This document shows positions 19,362-33,992 of a stretch of 64,000 nt of DNA, piece by piece (the stretch's first letter is position 1; every line of letters starts with the position of its first letter). The DNA is from Hydractinia symbiolongicarpus (taxonomy: Eukaryota; Cnidaria; Hydrozoa; Anthoathecata; Hydractiniidae), in NCBI RefSeq assembly GCF_029227915.1, contig NC_079888.1, positions 1,362,001 through 1,426,000 of the forward strand. The letters are read 5' to 3'. The notes beneath the pieces are model-generated. The model had not been told where the DNA came from and made no database searches. It worked only from the letters and a program-made list of their open reading frames with translations. Both the position numbers and the translations under genes were made by a program.

Positions 19362-21211
19362 GGGTGTACTGGTTATATGGACGTGCAAGACGGTTCATCT
19401 GTGTATTTGAAGCGTTAACTCCCGTGTCACGAGTAGGTTTTGAACTTTCGCAGGAACTTATTTCGCAAATAGAAAGATGTTACCTGATTTTTTTCTATGA
19501 CGGATTAACAACATAAGCTGTGTTTTTTTAATGGCGTCATCACACCGGTCAAAAAATAAAACCGTGAATTTAGGAGTGGTTCATAAAATTTCATGACGTA
19601 AATCACTGTTCGTGAAAACTAAAGTATTCGAATGTATAAGTAAGTTTATAAAATCAATTTGTTAAAACTTGCCAATTCACAATGGTGTTCCTGGCCTCCA
19701 AATCCAGCGGTGACAAGTAAGTACTGTTCAACTTTTTTTAATTTGAATGAAAATAGGAGCAAAACTTTAATCAGTGTCTTAAACCGTATTAAAAGACCGA
19801 TATAGAAAAATCAAAGTTGTCAAGTTGAGTCTTTCGGTAATATCCAATGAACATTGCATACTTATTGTTCTTTTGTTCACTGTTTAATGTGTACCGTAGG
19901 AATGCTTGAAGATGTTTTCAAAAACAACTTTTAATTTTTTCGAATAGTCAAAAGGACTCTATGAAAGAAATTAACCCCAAAATATAATTGATCGCTCAAG
20001 ACACATTAAATTATCCTAAAAAAATTTAAATTATATGTAAGCAATTAGCATTAAAAAAAACAGCATGATAAATAATTCACTTTTTTCTTTTTTTTTTAAA
20101 GTCCTCGTTTTCCGTAATTTATTATTTAATTTATTTTTTAACCTATGTCATTGTATACATGGTTTGTGGCTTATGTAGCTCTGACAGTAAAAGGTGATAC
20201 AATATAGCACAGTTAGTACAATTGTAGAGTACCTTAATAAGGTATCAATTCAAACAAAGTAAAGAATAAGTTAGTGACGAAGAAAAACAAAATAATAGTA
20301 CAGTACAGTTCTTGTCCTCTCTTTATGCACATTAGCTACAATCCTGGTAAAATCCTATACGAATAAATGCTTAATTAAAATATCCACAAGTAATAATTTA
20401 TTTTAGAAGATGCTGTTTTGCAAGCCAAAAAATGGTCAAAAATTTTCCATTCTCTAAAATACAATGAGCAATATTGTAGTTTAAATACTGAACAGCAAAC
20501 AGAACAAAAACAAAAAAATTCATACTTTACGCTCAATTATACAATTTCGAAGATGTTAAAATTATGCTTTTCTAGTGGTATGAAGTATCCGTAAAACTTC
20601 AGCCTGCAATGAGATTTAAAACCTTACTATTTCTGTTTATTATAGTGCGAAACCAAGCCTGTTTGTTGCGGGCGCAAGCCGTGCTGCGAAACATACAAAA
20701 AAAAATAAACACAGAGAATGTGATGTTATAGTGCATCCGAATTGCAATCGTTAATGTTGAAGATATTCATTTACAGCTTTTTACTCAGCGCAAGAAACAC
20801 GTTTTGTGACAATGTTACAGAAATGTTAAACACGTGTTGTGGATAATGCAATATAGTTACAGTTATGAGTTGGAAACGTTTTTTTTTTTAAAAACCTTTT
20901 AAAAATTTAAAAAATAACATACTGATGCAGATTTTTTAAGTATCCTTTACTACATGTGGGGGTCACATTAGGTGCCTGCTTAAGCTAATTTAAATCCATG
21001 CTTTCAGTACAATAGAAGTTTCTTTTTCTCAAAAAAATAAAAAATGCCGATGATAAGTGAAGACAGATTTCTTCATTACAAAAATATTTTAAACATGAAC
21101 AACAGATGTAAAAAAAGAAAACATCAAACTTAAAAACATAGAGCAGATGCTGACAATGATATAGCATCAATTGAGTAAAAATAGCGGACTTGAAGAACTG
21201 AAAGCGAGAAA
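19362..21211 (+). repeat. Array unit 5
   Basis: It is 1850 bp long, with the donor at 19717. In the eight-Cys exon at 20646-20754 the sixth Cys is changed to Tyr and an extra A in the A8 run shifts the frame. Confidence 0.9.
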
Positions 21212-23052
21212 GGGTGTAATGGTTATATGGATGTGCAACACGGTTTATCTGTGTATTTGAAGCGTTAACGCCCGTGTCACGAGTAGGTTTTGAACTTTCG
21301 CAGGAACTTATTTCGCAAATAGAAAGATGTTACCTGATTTTTTTCTATGACGGATTAACAACATAAGCCGTGTTTTTGTAATGGCGTCATCACACCGGTC
21401 AAAAAATAAAACCGTGAATGTAGGAGTGGTTCATAAAATTTCATGACGTAAATCACTGTTCGTGAAAACTAAAGTATTCGAATGTATAAGTAAGTTTATA
21501 AAATCAATTTGTTAAAACTTGCCAATTCACAATGGTGTTCCTGGCCTCCAAATCCAGCGGCGACAAGTAAGTACTGTTTATCTTTTTTTTTTAATTTGAA
21601 AGAAAATAGGAGCAAAACTTTAATCAGTGTCTTAAAACGTATTAAAAGACCGATGTAGAAATATCAACGTTGTCAAGTTGAGTCTTTTGGTAATATCCAA
21701 TGAACATTGCATCCTTATTGTTCTTTTGTTCACTGTTTAATGTGTACCGTTGGAATGCTTGAAGATGTTTTCAAACACAACTTTTAATTTTTTCGAATAG
21801 TCAAAAGGACTCTATGAAAGAAATTAACCCCAAAATATAATTGACCGCTCAAGACACATTTCTGCAAATTATCCTAAAAAAAATTAAATTATATGTAAGC
21901 AATTAGTATAAAAAAAACAGCATGATAAATAATTCACTTTTTTCTTTTTTTTAAAGTCCTCGTTCTCCGTAATTTATTATTTAATTAATTTTTTAACCTA
22001 TGTCATTGTATACATGGTTTGTGGCTTATGTAGCCCTGAGAGTAAAAGGTGGTACAATATAGCACAGTTAGTACAATTGTAGAGTACCTTTTCAAACAAA
22101 ATAAAGAATAAGTTAGTGACGAAGAAAAACAAAATAATAGTACAGTACAGTTCTTGTCCTCTCTTTATGCACATTAGCTACAATCCTGGTAAAATCCTAT
22201 ACGAATAAATGCTTAATTAAAATATCCACAAGTAATAATTTATTTTAGAAGATGCTGTTTTGCAAGCCAAAAAATGGTCAAAAATTTTCCATTCTCTAAA
22301 ATACAATGAGCAATATTGTAGTTTAAATACTGAACAGCAAACAGAACAAAAACAAAAAAATTCATACTTTACGCTCAATTATACAATTTCGGAGATGTTA
22401 AAATTATGCTTTTCTAGTGGTATGAAGTATCCGTAAAACTTCAGCCTGCAATGAGATTTAAAACCTTACTATTTCTGTTTATTATAGTGCGAAACCAAGC
22501 CTGTTTGTTGCGGGCGCAAGCCGTGCTGCGAAACATGCAAAAAAAATAAACACAGAGAATGTGATGTTATAGCGCATCCGAATTGCAATCGTTAATGTTG
22601 AAGATATTCATTTACAGCTTTTTACTCAGCGCAAGAAACACGTTTTGTGACAATGTTACAGAAATGTTAAACACGTGTTGTGGATAATGCAATATAGTTA
22701 CAGTTATGAGTTGGAAACGTTTTTTTTTTAAAACCTTTTAAAAATTTAAAAAATAACACACTGATGCAGATTTTTTAAGTATCCTTTACTACATGTGGGG
22801 GTCACATTAGGTGCCTGCTTAAGCTAATTTAAATCCATGCTTTCAGTACAATAAAAGTTTCTTTTTCTCAAAAAAAATAAAAAATGCCGATGATAAGTGA
22901 AGACAGATTTCTTCATTACAAAAATATTTTAAACATGAACAACAGATGTGAAAAAAGAAAACATCAAACTTAAAAACATAGAGCAGATGCTGACAATGAT
23001 ATAGCATCAAATTGAGTAAAAATGGCGGACTTGAAGAACTGAAAGCGAGAAA
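21212..23052 (+). repeat. Array unit 6
   Basis: It is 1841 bp long, with the donor at 21567 and an intact eight-Cys exon at 22498-22605. It carries TGACGTAA. Confidence 0.9.
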
Positions 23053-24906
23053 GGGTGTAATGGTTATATGGATGTGCAAGACGGTTCATCTGTGTATTTG
23101 AAGCGTTAACTCCCGTGTCACGAGTAGGTTTTGAACTTTCGCAGGAACTTATTTCGCAAATAGAAAGATGTTACCTGATTTTTTTCTATGACGGATTAAC
23201 AACATAAGCTGTGTTTTTGTAATGGCGTCATCACACCGGTCAAAAAAGAAAACCGTGAATTTAGGAGTGGTTCATAAAATTTCATGACGTAAATCACTGT
23301 TCGTGAAAACTAAAGTATTCGAATGTATAAGTAAGTTTATAAAATCAATTTGTTAAAACTTGCCAATTCACAATGGTGTTCCTGGCCTCAGAATCCAGCG
23401 GTGACAAGTAAGTACTGTTTATCTTTTTTTTTAATTTGAAAGAAAATAGGAGCAAAACTTTAATGTCTTAAAACGTATTAAAAGACCGATATAGAAAAAT
23501 CAAAGTTGTCAAGTTGAGTCTTTCGGTAATATCCAATGAACATTGCATCCTTAATGTTCTTTTGTTCACTGTTTAATGTGTACCGTGGGAATGCTTGAAG
23601 ATGTTTTCAAACACAACTTTTAATTTTTTCGAATAGTCAAAAGGACTCTATGAAAGAAATTAACCCCAAAATATAATTGATCGCTCAAGACACATTTCTG
23701 CAAATTATTTTAAAAAAATTTAAATTATATGTAAGCAATTAGTATAAAAAAAACAGCATGATAAATAATTCACTTTTTTCTTTTTTCTTTTTAAGTCCTC
23801 GTTTTCCGTAATTTATTATTTAATTTATTTTTTAACCTATGTCATTGTATACATGGTTTGTGGCTTATGTAGCTCTGAGAGTAAAAGGTGGTACAATATA
23901 GCGCAGTTAGTACAATTGTAGAGTACCTTAATGAAGTATCAATTCAAACAAAATAAAGAATAAGTTAGTGACAAAGAAAAACAAAATAATAGTACAGTAC
24001 AGTTCTTGTCCTCTCTTTATGCACATTAGCTACAATCGTGGTAAAATCCTACACGAATAAATGCTTAATTAAAATATCCACAAGTAATAATTTATTTTAG
24101 TAGATGCTGTTTTGCAAGCCAAAAAATGATCAAAAATTTTCCATTCTCTAAAATACCATGAGCAATATTGTAGTTTAAATACTGAACAGCAAACAGAACA
24201 AAAACAAAAAATTCATACTTTACGCTCAATTATACAATTTCGAAGATGTTAAAATTATGCTTTTCTAGTGGTATGAAGTATCCGTAAAACTTCAGCCTGC
24301 AATGAGATTTAAAACCTTACTATTTCTGTTTATTATAGTGCGAAACCAAGCCTGTTTGTTGCGGGCGCAAGCCGTGCTGCGAAACATGCAAAAAAAATAA
24401 ACACAGAGAATGTGATGTTATAGCGCATCCGAATTGCAATCGTTAATGTTGAAGATATTCATTTACAGCTTTTTACTCAGCGCCAGAAACACGTTTTGTG
24501 ACAATGTTACAGAAATGTTAAACACGTGTTGTGGATAATGCAATATAGTTACAGTTATGAGTTGGAAACGTTTTTTTTTAAAAAAAACCTTTTAAAAATT
24601 TAAAACCTAAATACTGATGCAGATTTTTTAAGTATCCTTTACTACATGTGGGGGTCACATTAGGTGCCTGCTTAAGCTAATTTAAATCCATGCTTTCAGT
24701 ACAATAGAAGTTTCTTTTTCTCAAAAAAAAATAAAAAAAGCCGATGATAAGTGAAGACAGATTTCTTCATTACAAAAATATTTTAAACATGAACAACAGA
24801 TGTAAAAAAAGAAAACATCAAACTTAAAAACATAGAGCAGATGCTGACAATGATATAGCATCAAATTGAGTAAAAATGGCGGACTTGAAGAACTGAAAGC
24901 GAGAAA
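23053..24906 (+). repeat. Array unit 7
   Basis: It is 1854 bp long, with the donor at 23408 and an intact eight-Cys exon at 24339-24446. It shares the variants ATCGTGG and TAGTAGATG (near 24036-24104) with units 9, 16, 21 and 22. Confidence 0.9.
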
Positions 24907-26763
24907 GGGTGTACTGGTTATATGGATGTGCAAGACGGTTCATCTGTGTATTTGAAGCGTTAACTCCCGTGTCAGGAGTAGGTTTTGAACTTTCTCAGGA
25001 ACTTATTTCGCAAATAGAAAGATGTTACCAGATTTTTTTCTATGACGGATTAACAACATAAGCTGTGTTTTTTTAATGGCGTCATCACACCGGTCAAAAA
25101 ATAAAACCGTGAATTTAGGAGTGGTTCATAAAATTTCATGACGTAAATCACTGTTCGTGAAAACTAAAGTATTCGAATGTATAAGTAAGTTTATAAAATC
25201 AATTTGTTAAAACTTGCCAATTCACAATGGTGTTCCTGGCCTCCAAATCCAGCGGTGACAAGTAAGTACTGTTTATCTTTTTTTTTAATTTGAAAGAAAA
25301 TAGGAGCAAAACTTTAATCAGTGTTTTAAAACGTATTAAAAGACCGATATAGAAAATTCAAAGTTGTCAAGTTGAGTCTTTCGGTAATATCCAATGAACA
25401 TTGCATCCTTATTGTTCTTTTGTTCACTGTTTAATGTGTACCGTGGGAATGCTTGAAGATGTTTTCAAACACAACTTTTAATTTTTTCGAATAGTCAAAA
25501 GGACTCTATGAAAGAAATTAACCCCAAAATATAATTGATCGCTCAAAACACATTTCTGCAAATTATCCTAAAAAAATTTAAATTACATGTAAGCAATTAG
25601 TATAAAAAAAACAGCATGATAAATAATTCACTTTTTTCTTTTTTTTTAAAGTCCTCGTTTTCCGTAATTTATTATTTAATTTATTTTTTAACCTATGTCA
25701 TTGTATACATGGTTTGTGGCTTATGTAGCTCTGAGAGTAAAAGGTGGTACAATATAGCGCAGTTAGTACAATTGTAGAGTACCTTAATAAAGTATCAATT
25801 CAAACAAAATAAAGAATAAGTTAGTGACGAAGAAAAACAAAATAATAGTACAGTACAGTTCTTGTCCTCTCTTTATGCACATTAGCTACAATCCTGGTAA
25901 AATCCTATACGAATAAATGCTTAATTAAAATATCCACAAGTAATAATTTATTTTAGAAGATGCTGTTTTGCAAGCCAAAAAATGATCAAACATTTTCCAT
26001 TCTCTAAAATACAATGAGCAATATTGTAGTTTAAATACTGAACAGCAAACAGAACAAAAACAAAAAATTCATACTTTACGCTCAATTATACAATTTCGAA
26101 GATGTTAAAATTATGCTTTTCTAGTGGTATGAAGTATCCGTAAAACTTCAGCCTGCAATGAGATTTAAAACCTTACTATTTCTGTTTATTATAGTGCAAA
26201 ACCAAGCCTGTTTGTTGCGGGCGCAAGCCGTGCTGCGAAACATGCAAAAAAAATAAACACAGAGAATGTGATGTTATAGCGCATCCGAATTGCAATCGTT
26301 AATGTTGAAGATATTCATTTACAGCTTTTTACTCAGCGCAAGAAACACGTTTTGTGACAATGTTACAGAAATGTTAAACACGTGTTGTGGATAATGCAAT
26401 ATAGTTACAGTTATGAGTTGGAAACGTTTTTTTTTTTTAAAAAACCTTTTAAAAATTTAAAAAATAACATACTGATGCAAATTTTTTAAGTATCCTTTAC
26501 TACATGTGGGGGTCACATTAGGTGCCTGCTTGAGCTAATTTAAATCCATGCTTTCAGTACAATAGAAGTTTCTTTTTCTCAAAAAAAATAAAAAATGCCG
26601 ATGATAAGTGAAGACAGATTTATTCATTACAAAAATATTTTAAACATGAACAACAGATGTAAAAAAAGAAAACATCAAACTTAAAAACATAGAGCAGATG
26701 CTGACAATGATATAGCATCAAATTGAGTAAAAATGGCGGACTTGAAGAACTGAAAGCGAGAAA
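24907..26763 (+). repeat. Array unit 8
   Basis: It is 1857 bp long, with the donor at 25262. The eight-Cys exon at 26195-26302 has all Cys and Glu2 changed to Lys. Its 3' part shares a distinctive variant set with the units that follow the LINE copies (16 and 21). Confidence 0.9.
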
Positions 26764-27066
26764 GGGTGTAATGGTTATATGGATGTGCAAGACGGTTTAT
26801 CTGTGTATTTGAAGCGTTAACTCCCGTGTCACGAGTAGGTTTTGAACTTTCGCAGGAACTTATTTCGCAAATAGAAAGATGTTACCTGATTTTTTTCTAT
26901 GACGGATTAACAACATAAGCTGTGTTTTTGTAATGGCGTCATCACGCCGGTCAAAAAATAAAACCGTGAATTTAGGAGTGGTTCATAAAATTTCATGACG
27001 TAAATCACTGTTCGTGAAAACTAAAGTATTCGAATGTATAAGTTTATAAAATCAATTTGTTAAAAC

Positions 27067-27114
27067 TTGCCAATTCACAATGGTGTTCCTGGCCTCCAAA
27101 TCCAGCGGCGACAA
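27067..27114 (+). other. Representative short donor exon of the array (unit 9)
   Basis: The codons following the in-frame stop upstream read ...NGVPGLQIQRRQ and end at CAA|GTAAGT, a consensus 5' splice site. The same frame in the single-copy locus reads YGVPGHQVQLRQ before its own CAA|GTAAGT, with a synonymous change at one Arg codon (CGA/AGG), which supports this as the ancestral coding frame. In the array the exon is preceded by a stop and appears shortened by about 130 bp relative to the single-copy exon, so it may no longer be translated. Confidence 0.45.
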
Positions 27115-28045
27115 GTAAGTACTGTTTATCTTTTTTTTAATTTGAAAGAAAATAGGAGCAAAACTTTAATCATTGTCTTAAACGTATTAAAAGACCGATA
27201 TAGAAAAATCAAAGTTGTCAAGTTGAGTCTTTCGGTAATATCCAATGAACATTGCATCCTTATTGTTCTTTTGTTCACTGTTTAATGTGTACCGTGGGAA
27301 TGCTTGAAGATGTTTTCAAACACAACTTTTAATTTTTTCGAATAGTCAAAAGGACTCTATGAAAGAAATTAACCCCAAAATATAATTGATCGCTCAAGAC
27401 ACATTTCTGCAAATTATCCTAAAAAAATTTAAATTATATGTATGCAATTAGTATAAAAAAAAAAGCATGATAAATAATTCACTTTTTTCTTTTTTTTTAA
27501 AGTCCTCGTTTTCCGTAATTTATTATTTAATTTATTTTTTAACCTATGTCATTGTATACATGGTTTGTGGCTTATGTAGCTCTGAGAGTAAAAGGTGGTA
27601 CAATATAGCGCAGTTAGTACAATTGTAGAGTACCTTAATAAAGTATCAATTCAAACAAAATAAAGAATAAGTTAGTGACAAAGAAAAACAAAATAATAGT
27701 ACAGTACAGTTCTTGTCCTCTCTTTATGCACATTAGCTACAATCGTGGTAAAATCCTACACGAATAAATGCTTAATTAAAATATCCACAAGTAATAATTT
27801 ATTTTAGTAGATGCTGTTTTGAAAGCCAAAAAATGATCAAAAATTTTCCATTCTCTAAAATACAATGAGCAATATTGTAGTTTAAATACTGAACAGCAAA
27901 CAGAACAAAAACAAAAAAATTCATACTTTACGCTCAATTATACAATTTGAAGATGTTAAAATTATGCTTTTCTAGTGGTATGAAGTATCCGTAAAACTTC
28001 AGCCTGCAATGAGATTTAAAACCTTACTATTTCTGTTTATTATAG

Positions 28046-28153
28046 TGCGAAACCAAGCCTGTTTGTTGCGGGCGCAAGCCGTGCTGCGAAACATGCAAAA
28101 AAAATAAACACAGAGAATGTGATGTTATAGCGCATCCGAATTGCAATCGTTAA
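28046..28153 (+). CDS. Representative eight-Cys terminal exon (unit 9)
   Basis: Directly behind the acceptor TTTCTGTTTATTATAG lies a frame of 35 codons and a TAA. Cys spacing is C-x5-CC-x4-CC-x2-C-x7-C-x7-C, with Lys/Arg between and no other stop. Eight cysteines fit four disulfides of a small secreted peptide; no named family matches this spacing from what I know. In the 24 copies, seven carry a lesion (five Cys substitutions or Cys plus indel, one indel alone, and one further Cys loss) and none has an internal nonsense codon. No signal peptide exon is proven. Function is unknown; a secreted defensive, structural or venom-type peptide are possibilities only. Confidence 0.45.
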   Translation, partial: CETKPVCCGRKPCCETCKKNKHRECDVIAHPNCNR

Positions 28154-28612
28154 TGTTGAAGATATTCATTTACAGCTTTTTACTCAGCGCCAGAAACACG
28201 TTTTGTGACAATGTTACAGAAATGTTAAACACGTGTTGTGGATAATGCAATATAGTTACAGTTATGAGTTGGAAACGTTTTTTTTTAAAAAAAACTTTTA
28301 AAAATTTAAAACCTAAATACTGATGCAGATTTTTTAAGTATCCTTTACTACATGTGGGGGTCACATTAGGTGCCTGCTTAAGCTAATTTAAATCCATGCT
28401 TTCAGTACAATAGAAGTTTCTTTTTCTCAAAAAAAAATAAAAAAAGCCGATGATAAGTGAAGACAGATTTCTTCATTACAAAAATATTTTAAACATGAAC
28501 AACAGATGTAAAAAAAGAAAACATCAAACTTAAAAACATAGAGCAGATGCTGACAATGATATATCATCAAATTGAGTAAATATGGCGGACTTGAAGAACT
28601 GAAAGCGAGAAA

Positions 28613-30443
28613 GGGTGTAATGGTTATATGGATGTGCAATACGGTTTATCTGTGTATTTGAAGCGTTAACTCCCGTGTCACGAGTAGGTTTTGAACTTTC
28701 GCAGGAACTTATTTCGCAAAGAGAAAGATGTTACCTGATTTTTTACTATGACGGATTAACAACATAAGCCGTGTTTTTGTAATGGCGTCATCACACCGGT
28801 CAAAAAATAAAACCGTGAATTTAGGAGTGGTTCATAAAATTTCATGACGTAAATCACTGTTCGTGAAAACTAAAGTATTCGAATGTATAAGTAAGTTTAT
28901 AAAATCAATTTGTTAAAACTTGCCAATTCACAATGGTGTTCCTGGCCTCCAAATCCAGCGGCGACAAGTAAGTACTGTTTATCTTTTCTTTTAATTTGAA
29001 AGAAAATAGGAGCAAAACTTTAATCAGTGTCTTAAAACGTATTAAAAGACCGATATAGAAATATCAAAGTTGTCAAGTTGAGTCTTTCGGTAATATCCAA
29101 TGAACATTGCATTCTTATTGTTCGTTTCTTCACTGTTTAATGTGTACCGTAGGAATGCTTGAAGATGTTTTCAAAAACAACTTTTAATTTTTTCGAATAG
29201 TCAAAAGGACTCTATGAAAGAAATTAACCCCAAAATATAATTGATCGCTCAAGACACATTAAATTATCCTAAAAAAATTTAAATTATATGTAAGCAATTA
29301 GTATAAAAAAAACAGCATGATAAATAATTCACTTTTTTCTTTTTTTTAAAGTCCTCGTTTTCCGTAATTTATTATTTAATTTATTTTTTAACCTATGTCA
29401 TTGTATACATGGTTTGTGGCTTATGTAGCTCTGAGAGTAAAAGGTGATACAATATAGCACAGTTAGTACAATTGTAGAGTACCTTAATAAAGTATCAATT
29501 CAAACAAAATAAAGAATAAGTTAGTGACGAAGAAAAACAAAATAATAGTACAGTACAGTTCTTGTCCTCTCTTTATGCACATTAGCTACAATCCTGGTAA
29601 AATCCTATACGAATGAATGCTTAATTAAAATATCCACAAGTAATAATTTATTTTAGAAGATGCTGTTTTGCAAGCCAAAAAATGGTCAAAAATTTTCCAT
29701 TGTATTGTAGTTTAAATACTGAACAGCAAACAGAACAAAACCAAAAAAAATCATACTTTACCCTCAATTATACAATTTCGAAGACGTTAAAATTATGCTT
29801 TTCTAGTGGTATGAAGTATTCGTAAAACTTCAGCCTGCAATGAGATTTAAAACCTTACTATTTCTGTTTATTATAGTACGAAATCAAGCCTGTTTGTTGC
29901 GGGCGAAAGCCGTGCTGCGAAACATGCAAAAAAAATAAACACAGAGAATGTGATGTTATAGCGCATCCGAATTGCAATCGTTAATGTTGAAGATATTCAT
30001 TTACAGCTTTTTACTCAGCGCAAGAAACACGTTTTGTGACAATGTTACAGAAATGTTAAACACGTGTTGTGGATAATGCAATATAGTTACAGTTATGAGT
30101 TGGAAACGGTTTTTTTTAAAAAAACCTTTTAAAAATTTAAAACCTAAATACTGATGCAGATTTTTTAAGTATCCTTTACTACATGTGGGGGTCACATAAG
30201 GTGCCTGCTTAAGCTAATTTAAATCCATGCTTTCAGTACAATAGAAGTTTCTTTTTCTCAAAAAAAAATAAAAAATGCCGATGATAAGTGAAGACAGATT
30301 TCTTCATTACAAAAATATTTTAAACATGAACAACAGATGTAAAAAAAGAAAACATCAAACTTAAAAACATAGGGCAGATGCTGACAATGATATAGCATCA
30401 AATTGAGTAAAAATGGCGGACTTGAAGAACTGAAAGCGAGAAA
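28613..30443 (+). repeat. Array unit 10
   Basis: It is 1831 bp long, with the donor at 28968. The eight-Cys exon at 29877-29984 has its first Cys changed to Tyr and one Thr to Ile. A short deletion removes CTCTAAAATACAATGAGCAA near 29700. Confidence 0.9.
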
Positions 30444-32218
30444 GGGTGTAATGGTTATATGGATGTGCAACACGGTTTATCTGTGTATTTGAAGCGTTAA
30501 CTCCCGTGTCACGAGTAGGTTTTGAACTTTCGCAGGAACTTATTCCGCAAATAATAAGATGTTACCTGATTTTTTTCTATGACGGATTAACAACATAAGC
30601 CGTGTTTTTGTAATGGCGTCATCACACCGGTCAAAAAATAAAACCGTGAATTTAGGAGTGGTTCATAAAATTTCATGACGTAAATCACTGTTCGTGTAAA
30701 CTAAAGTATTCGAATGTATAAGTAAGTTTATAAAATCAATTTGTTAAAACTTGCCAATTCACAATGGTGTTCCTGGCCTCCAAATCCAGCCGCGTAATTT
30801 GAAAGAAAATAGGAGCAAAACTTTAATCAGTGTCTTAAAACGTATTAAAAGACCGATATAGAAATATCAAAGTTGTCAAGTTGAGTCTTTCGGTAATATC
30901 CAATGAACATTGCATCCTTATTGTTCTTTTGTTCACTGTTTAATGTGTACCGTGGGAATGCTTGAAGATGTTTTCAAACACAACTTTTAATTTTTTCGAA
31001 TAGTCAGGACTCTATGAAAGAAATTAACCCCAAAATATAATTGATCACTCAAGACATATTTCTGCAAATTATCCTAAAAAAATTTAAATTATATGTAAAC
31101 AATTAGTATAAAAAAACCAGCATGATAAATAATTCACTTTTTTCTTTTTTTTTAAAGTCCTCGTTTTCCGTAATTAATTATTTAATTTATTTTTTAACCT
31201 ATGTCATTGTATACATGGTTTGTGGCTTATGTAGCTCTGAGAGTAAAAGGTGGTACAATATAGCACAGTTAGTACAATTGTAGAGTTGCTTAAAAATAAT
31301 AGTACAGTACAGTTCTTGTCCTCTCTTTATGCACATTAGCTACAATCCTGGAAAAATCCTATACGAATAAATGCTTAATTAAAATATCCACAAGTAATAA
31401 TTTATTTTAGAAGATGCTGTTTTGAAAGCCAAAAAATGGTCAAAAATTTTCCATTCTCTAAAATACAATGAGCAATATTGTAGTTTAAATACTGAACAGC
31501 AAACAGAACAAAAACAAAAAATTCATACTTTACGCTCAATTATACAATTTCGAAGATGTTAAAATTATGCTTTTCTAGTGGTATGAAGTATCCGTAAAAC
31601 TTCAGCCTGCAATGAGATTTAAAACCTTACTATTTTTGTTTATTATAGTGCGAAACCAAGCCTGTTTTTTGCGGGCGCAAGCCGTGCTGCGAAACATGCA
31701 AAAAAAATAAACACAGAGAATGTGATGTTATAGCGCATCCGAATTGCAATCGTTAATGTTGAAGATATTTATTTACAGCTTTTTACTCAGCGCAAGAAAC
31801 ACGTTTTGTGACAATGTTACAGAAATGTTAAACACGTGTTGTGGATAATGCAATATAGTTACAGTTATGAGTTGGAAACGTTTTTTTTTTTTAAAAAAAC
31901 CTTTTAAAAATTTAAAAAATAACATACTGATGCAGATTTTTTAAGTATCCTTTACTACATGTGGGGGTCACATTAGGTGCCTGCTTAAGCTAATTTAAAT
32001 CCATGCTTTCAGTACAATAGAAGTTTCTTTTTCTCAAAAAAAATAAAAAATGCCGATGATAAGTGAAGACAGATTTCTTCATTACAAAAATATTTTAAAC
32101 ATGAACAACAGATGTAAAAAAAGAAAACATCAAACTTAAAAACATAGAGCAGATGCTGACAATGATATATCATCAAATTGAGTAAAAATGGCGGACTTGA
32201 AGAACTGAAAGCGAGAAA
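30444..32218 (+). repeat. Array unit 11
   Basis: It is 1775 bp long. The donor is lost by the same deletion as in unit 1 (near 30790). The eight-Cys exon at 31649-31756 has its second Cys changed to Phe, as in unit 2. Confidence 0.9.
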
Positions 32219-33992
32219 GGGTGTAATGGTTATATGGATGTGCAACACGGTTTATCTGTGTATTTGAAGCGTTAACTCCAGTGTCACGAGTAGGTTTTGA
32301 ACTTTCGCAGGAACTTATTTCGCAAATAGAAAGATGTTACCTGATTTTTTTCTATGACGGATTAACAACATTAGCTGTGTTTTTGTAATGGCGTCATCAC
32401 ACCGGTCAAAAAATAAAACCGTGAATTTAGGAGTGGTTCATAAAATTTCATGACGTAAATCACTGTTTGTGAAAACTAAAGTATTCGAATGTTTAAGTAA
32501 GTTTATAAAATCAATTTGTTAAAACAATGGTGTTCCTGGCCTCCAAATCCAGCGGCGACAAGTAAGTACTGTTTATCTTTTTTTTAATTTGAAAGAAAAT
32601 AGGAGTAAAACTTTAATCAGTGTCTTAAAACGTATTAAAAGACCGATATAGAAAAATCAAAGTTGTCAAGTTGAGTCTTTTGGTAATATCCAATGAACAT
32701 TGCATCCTTATTGTTCTTTTGTTCACTGCTTAATGTGTACCGTGGGAATGCTTGAAGATGTTTTTAAACACAACTTTTAATTTTTTCGAATAGTCAAAAG
32801 GACTCTATGAAAGAAATTAACCCCAAAATATAATTGATCGCTCAAGACACAATTCTGCAAATTATCCTAAAAAAATTTAAATTATATGTAAGCAATTAGT
32901 ATAAAAAAAACAGCATGATAAATAATTCACTTTTTTCTTTTTTTTTTTTAAAGTCCTCGTTTTCCGTAATTTATTATTTAATTTATTTTTTAACCTATGT
33001 CATTGTATACATGGTTTGTGGCTTATGTAGCTCTGAGAGTAAAAGGTGGTACAATATAGCACAGTTAGTACAATTGTAGAGTACCTTAATAAAGTATCAA
33101 TTCAAACAAAATGAAGAATAAGTTAGTGACAAAGAAAAACAAAATAATAGTACAGTACAGTTCTTGTCCTCTCTTTATGCACATTAGCTACAATCCTGGT
33201 AAAATCCTATACGAATAAATGCTTAATTAAAATATCCACAAGTAATAATTTATTTTAGAAGATGCTGTTTTGCAAGCCAAAAAATGGTCAAAAATTTTCC
33301 ATTCTCTAAAATACAATGAGCAATATTGTAGTTTAAATACTGAACAGCAAACAGAACAAAAACAAAAAAATTCATACTTTACGCTCAATTATACAATTTC
33401 GAAGATGTTAAAATTATGTATTTCTAGTGGTATGAAGTATCCGTAAAACTTCAGCCTGCAATGAGATTTAAAACCTTACTATTTCTGTTTATTATAGTGC
33501 GAAACCAAGCCTGTTTGTTGCGGGCGCAAGCCGTGCTGCGAAACATGCAAAAAAAATAAACACAGAGAATGTGATGTTATAGCGCATCCGAATTGCAATC
33601 GTTAATGTTGAAGATATTCATTTACAGCTTCTTACGCAGCGCAAGAAACACGTTTTGTGACAATGTTACAGAAATGTTAAACACGTGTTGTGGATAATGC
33701 AATATAGTTACAGTTATGAGTTGAAAACGTTTTTGTTTTTTTTACATTAGGTGCCTGCTTAAGCTAATTTAAATCCATGCTTTCAGTACAATAGAAGTTT
33801 CTTTTTCTCAAAAAAAATAAAAAATGCCGATGATAAGTGAAGACAGATTTCTTCATTACAAAAATATTTTAAACATGAACAACAGATGTAAAAAAAGAAA
33901 ACATCAAACTTAAAAACATAGAGCAGATGCTGACAATGATATAGCATCAAATTGAGTAAAAATGGCGGACTTGAAGAACTGAAAGCGAGAAA
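32219..33992 (+). repeat. Array unit 12 (higher-order block A)
   Basis: It is 1774 bp long, with the donor at 32562 and an intact eight-Cys exon at 33498-33605. CTTGCCAATTCAC is missing before the short exon, a marker shared with units 17 and 23. It is the partner of unit 17. Confidence 0.9.

Larger units (their letters stand above)
26764..28612 (+). repeat. Array unit 9
   Basis: It is 1849 bp long, with the donor at 27115 and an intact eight-Cys exon at 28046-28153. A first GTAAGT upstream of the short exon is lost (TATAAGTTTATA near 27040), as in units 17 and 22. Confidence 0.9.

Noticed and set aside
28046-28153. Minicollagen Cys-rich domain in the array exon
   Set aside because: The minicollagen pattern has regular C-x3-C spacing ending in CC with prolines. 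Here the spacing is x5, x4, x2, x7, x7 with two CC pairs, so it does not fit.
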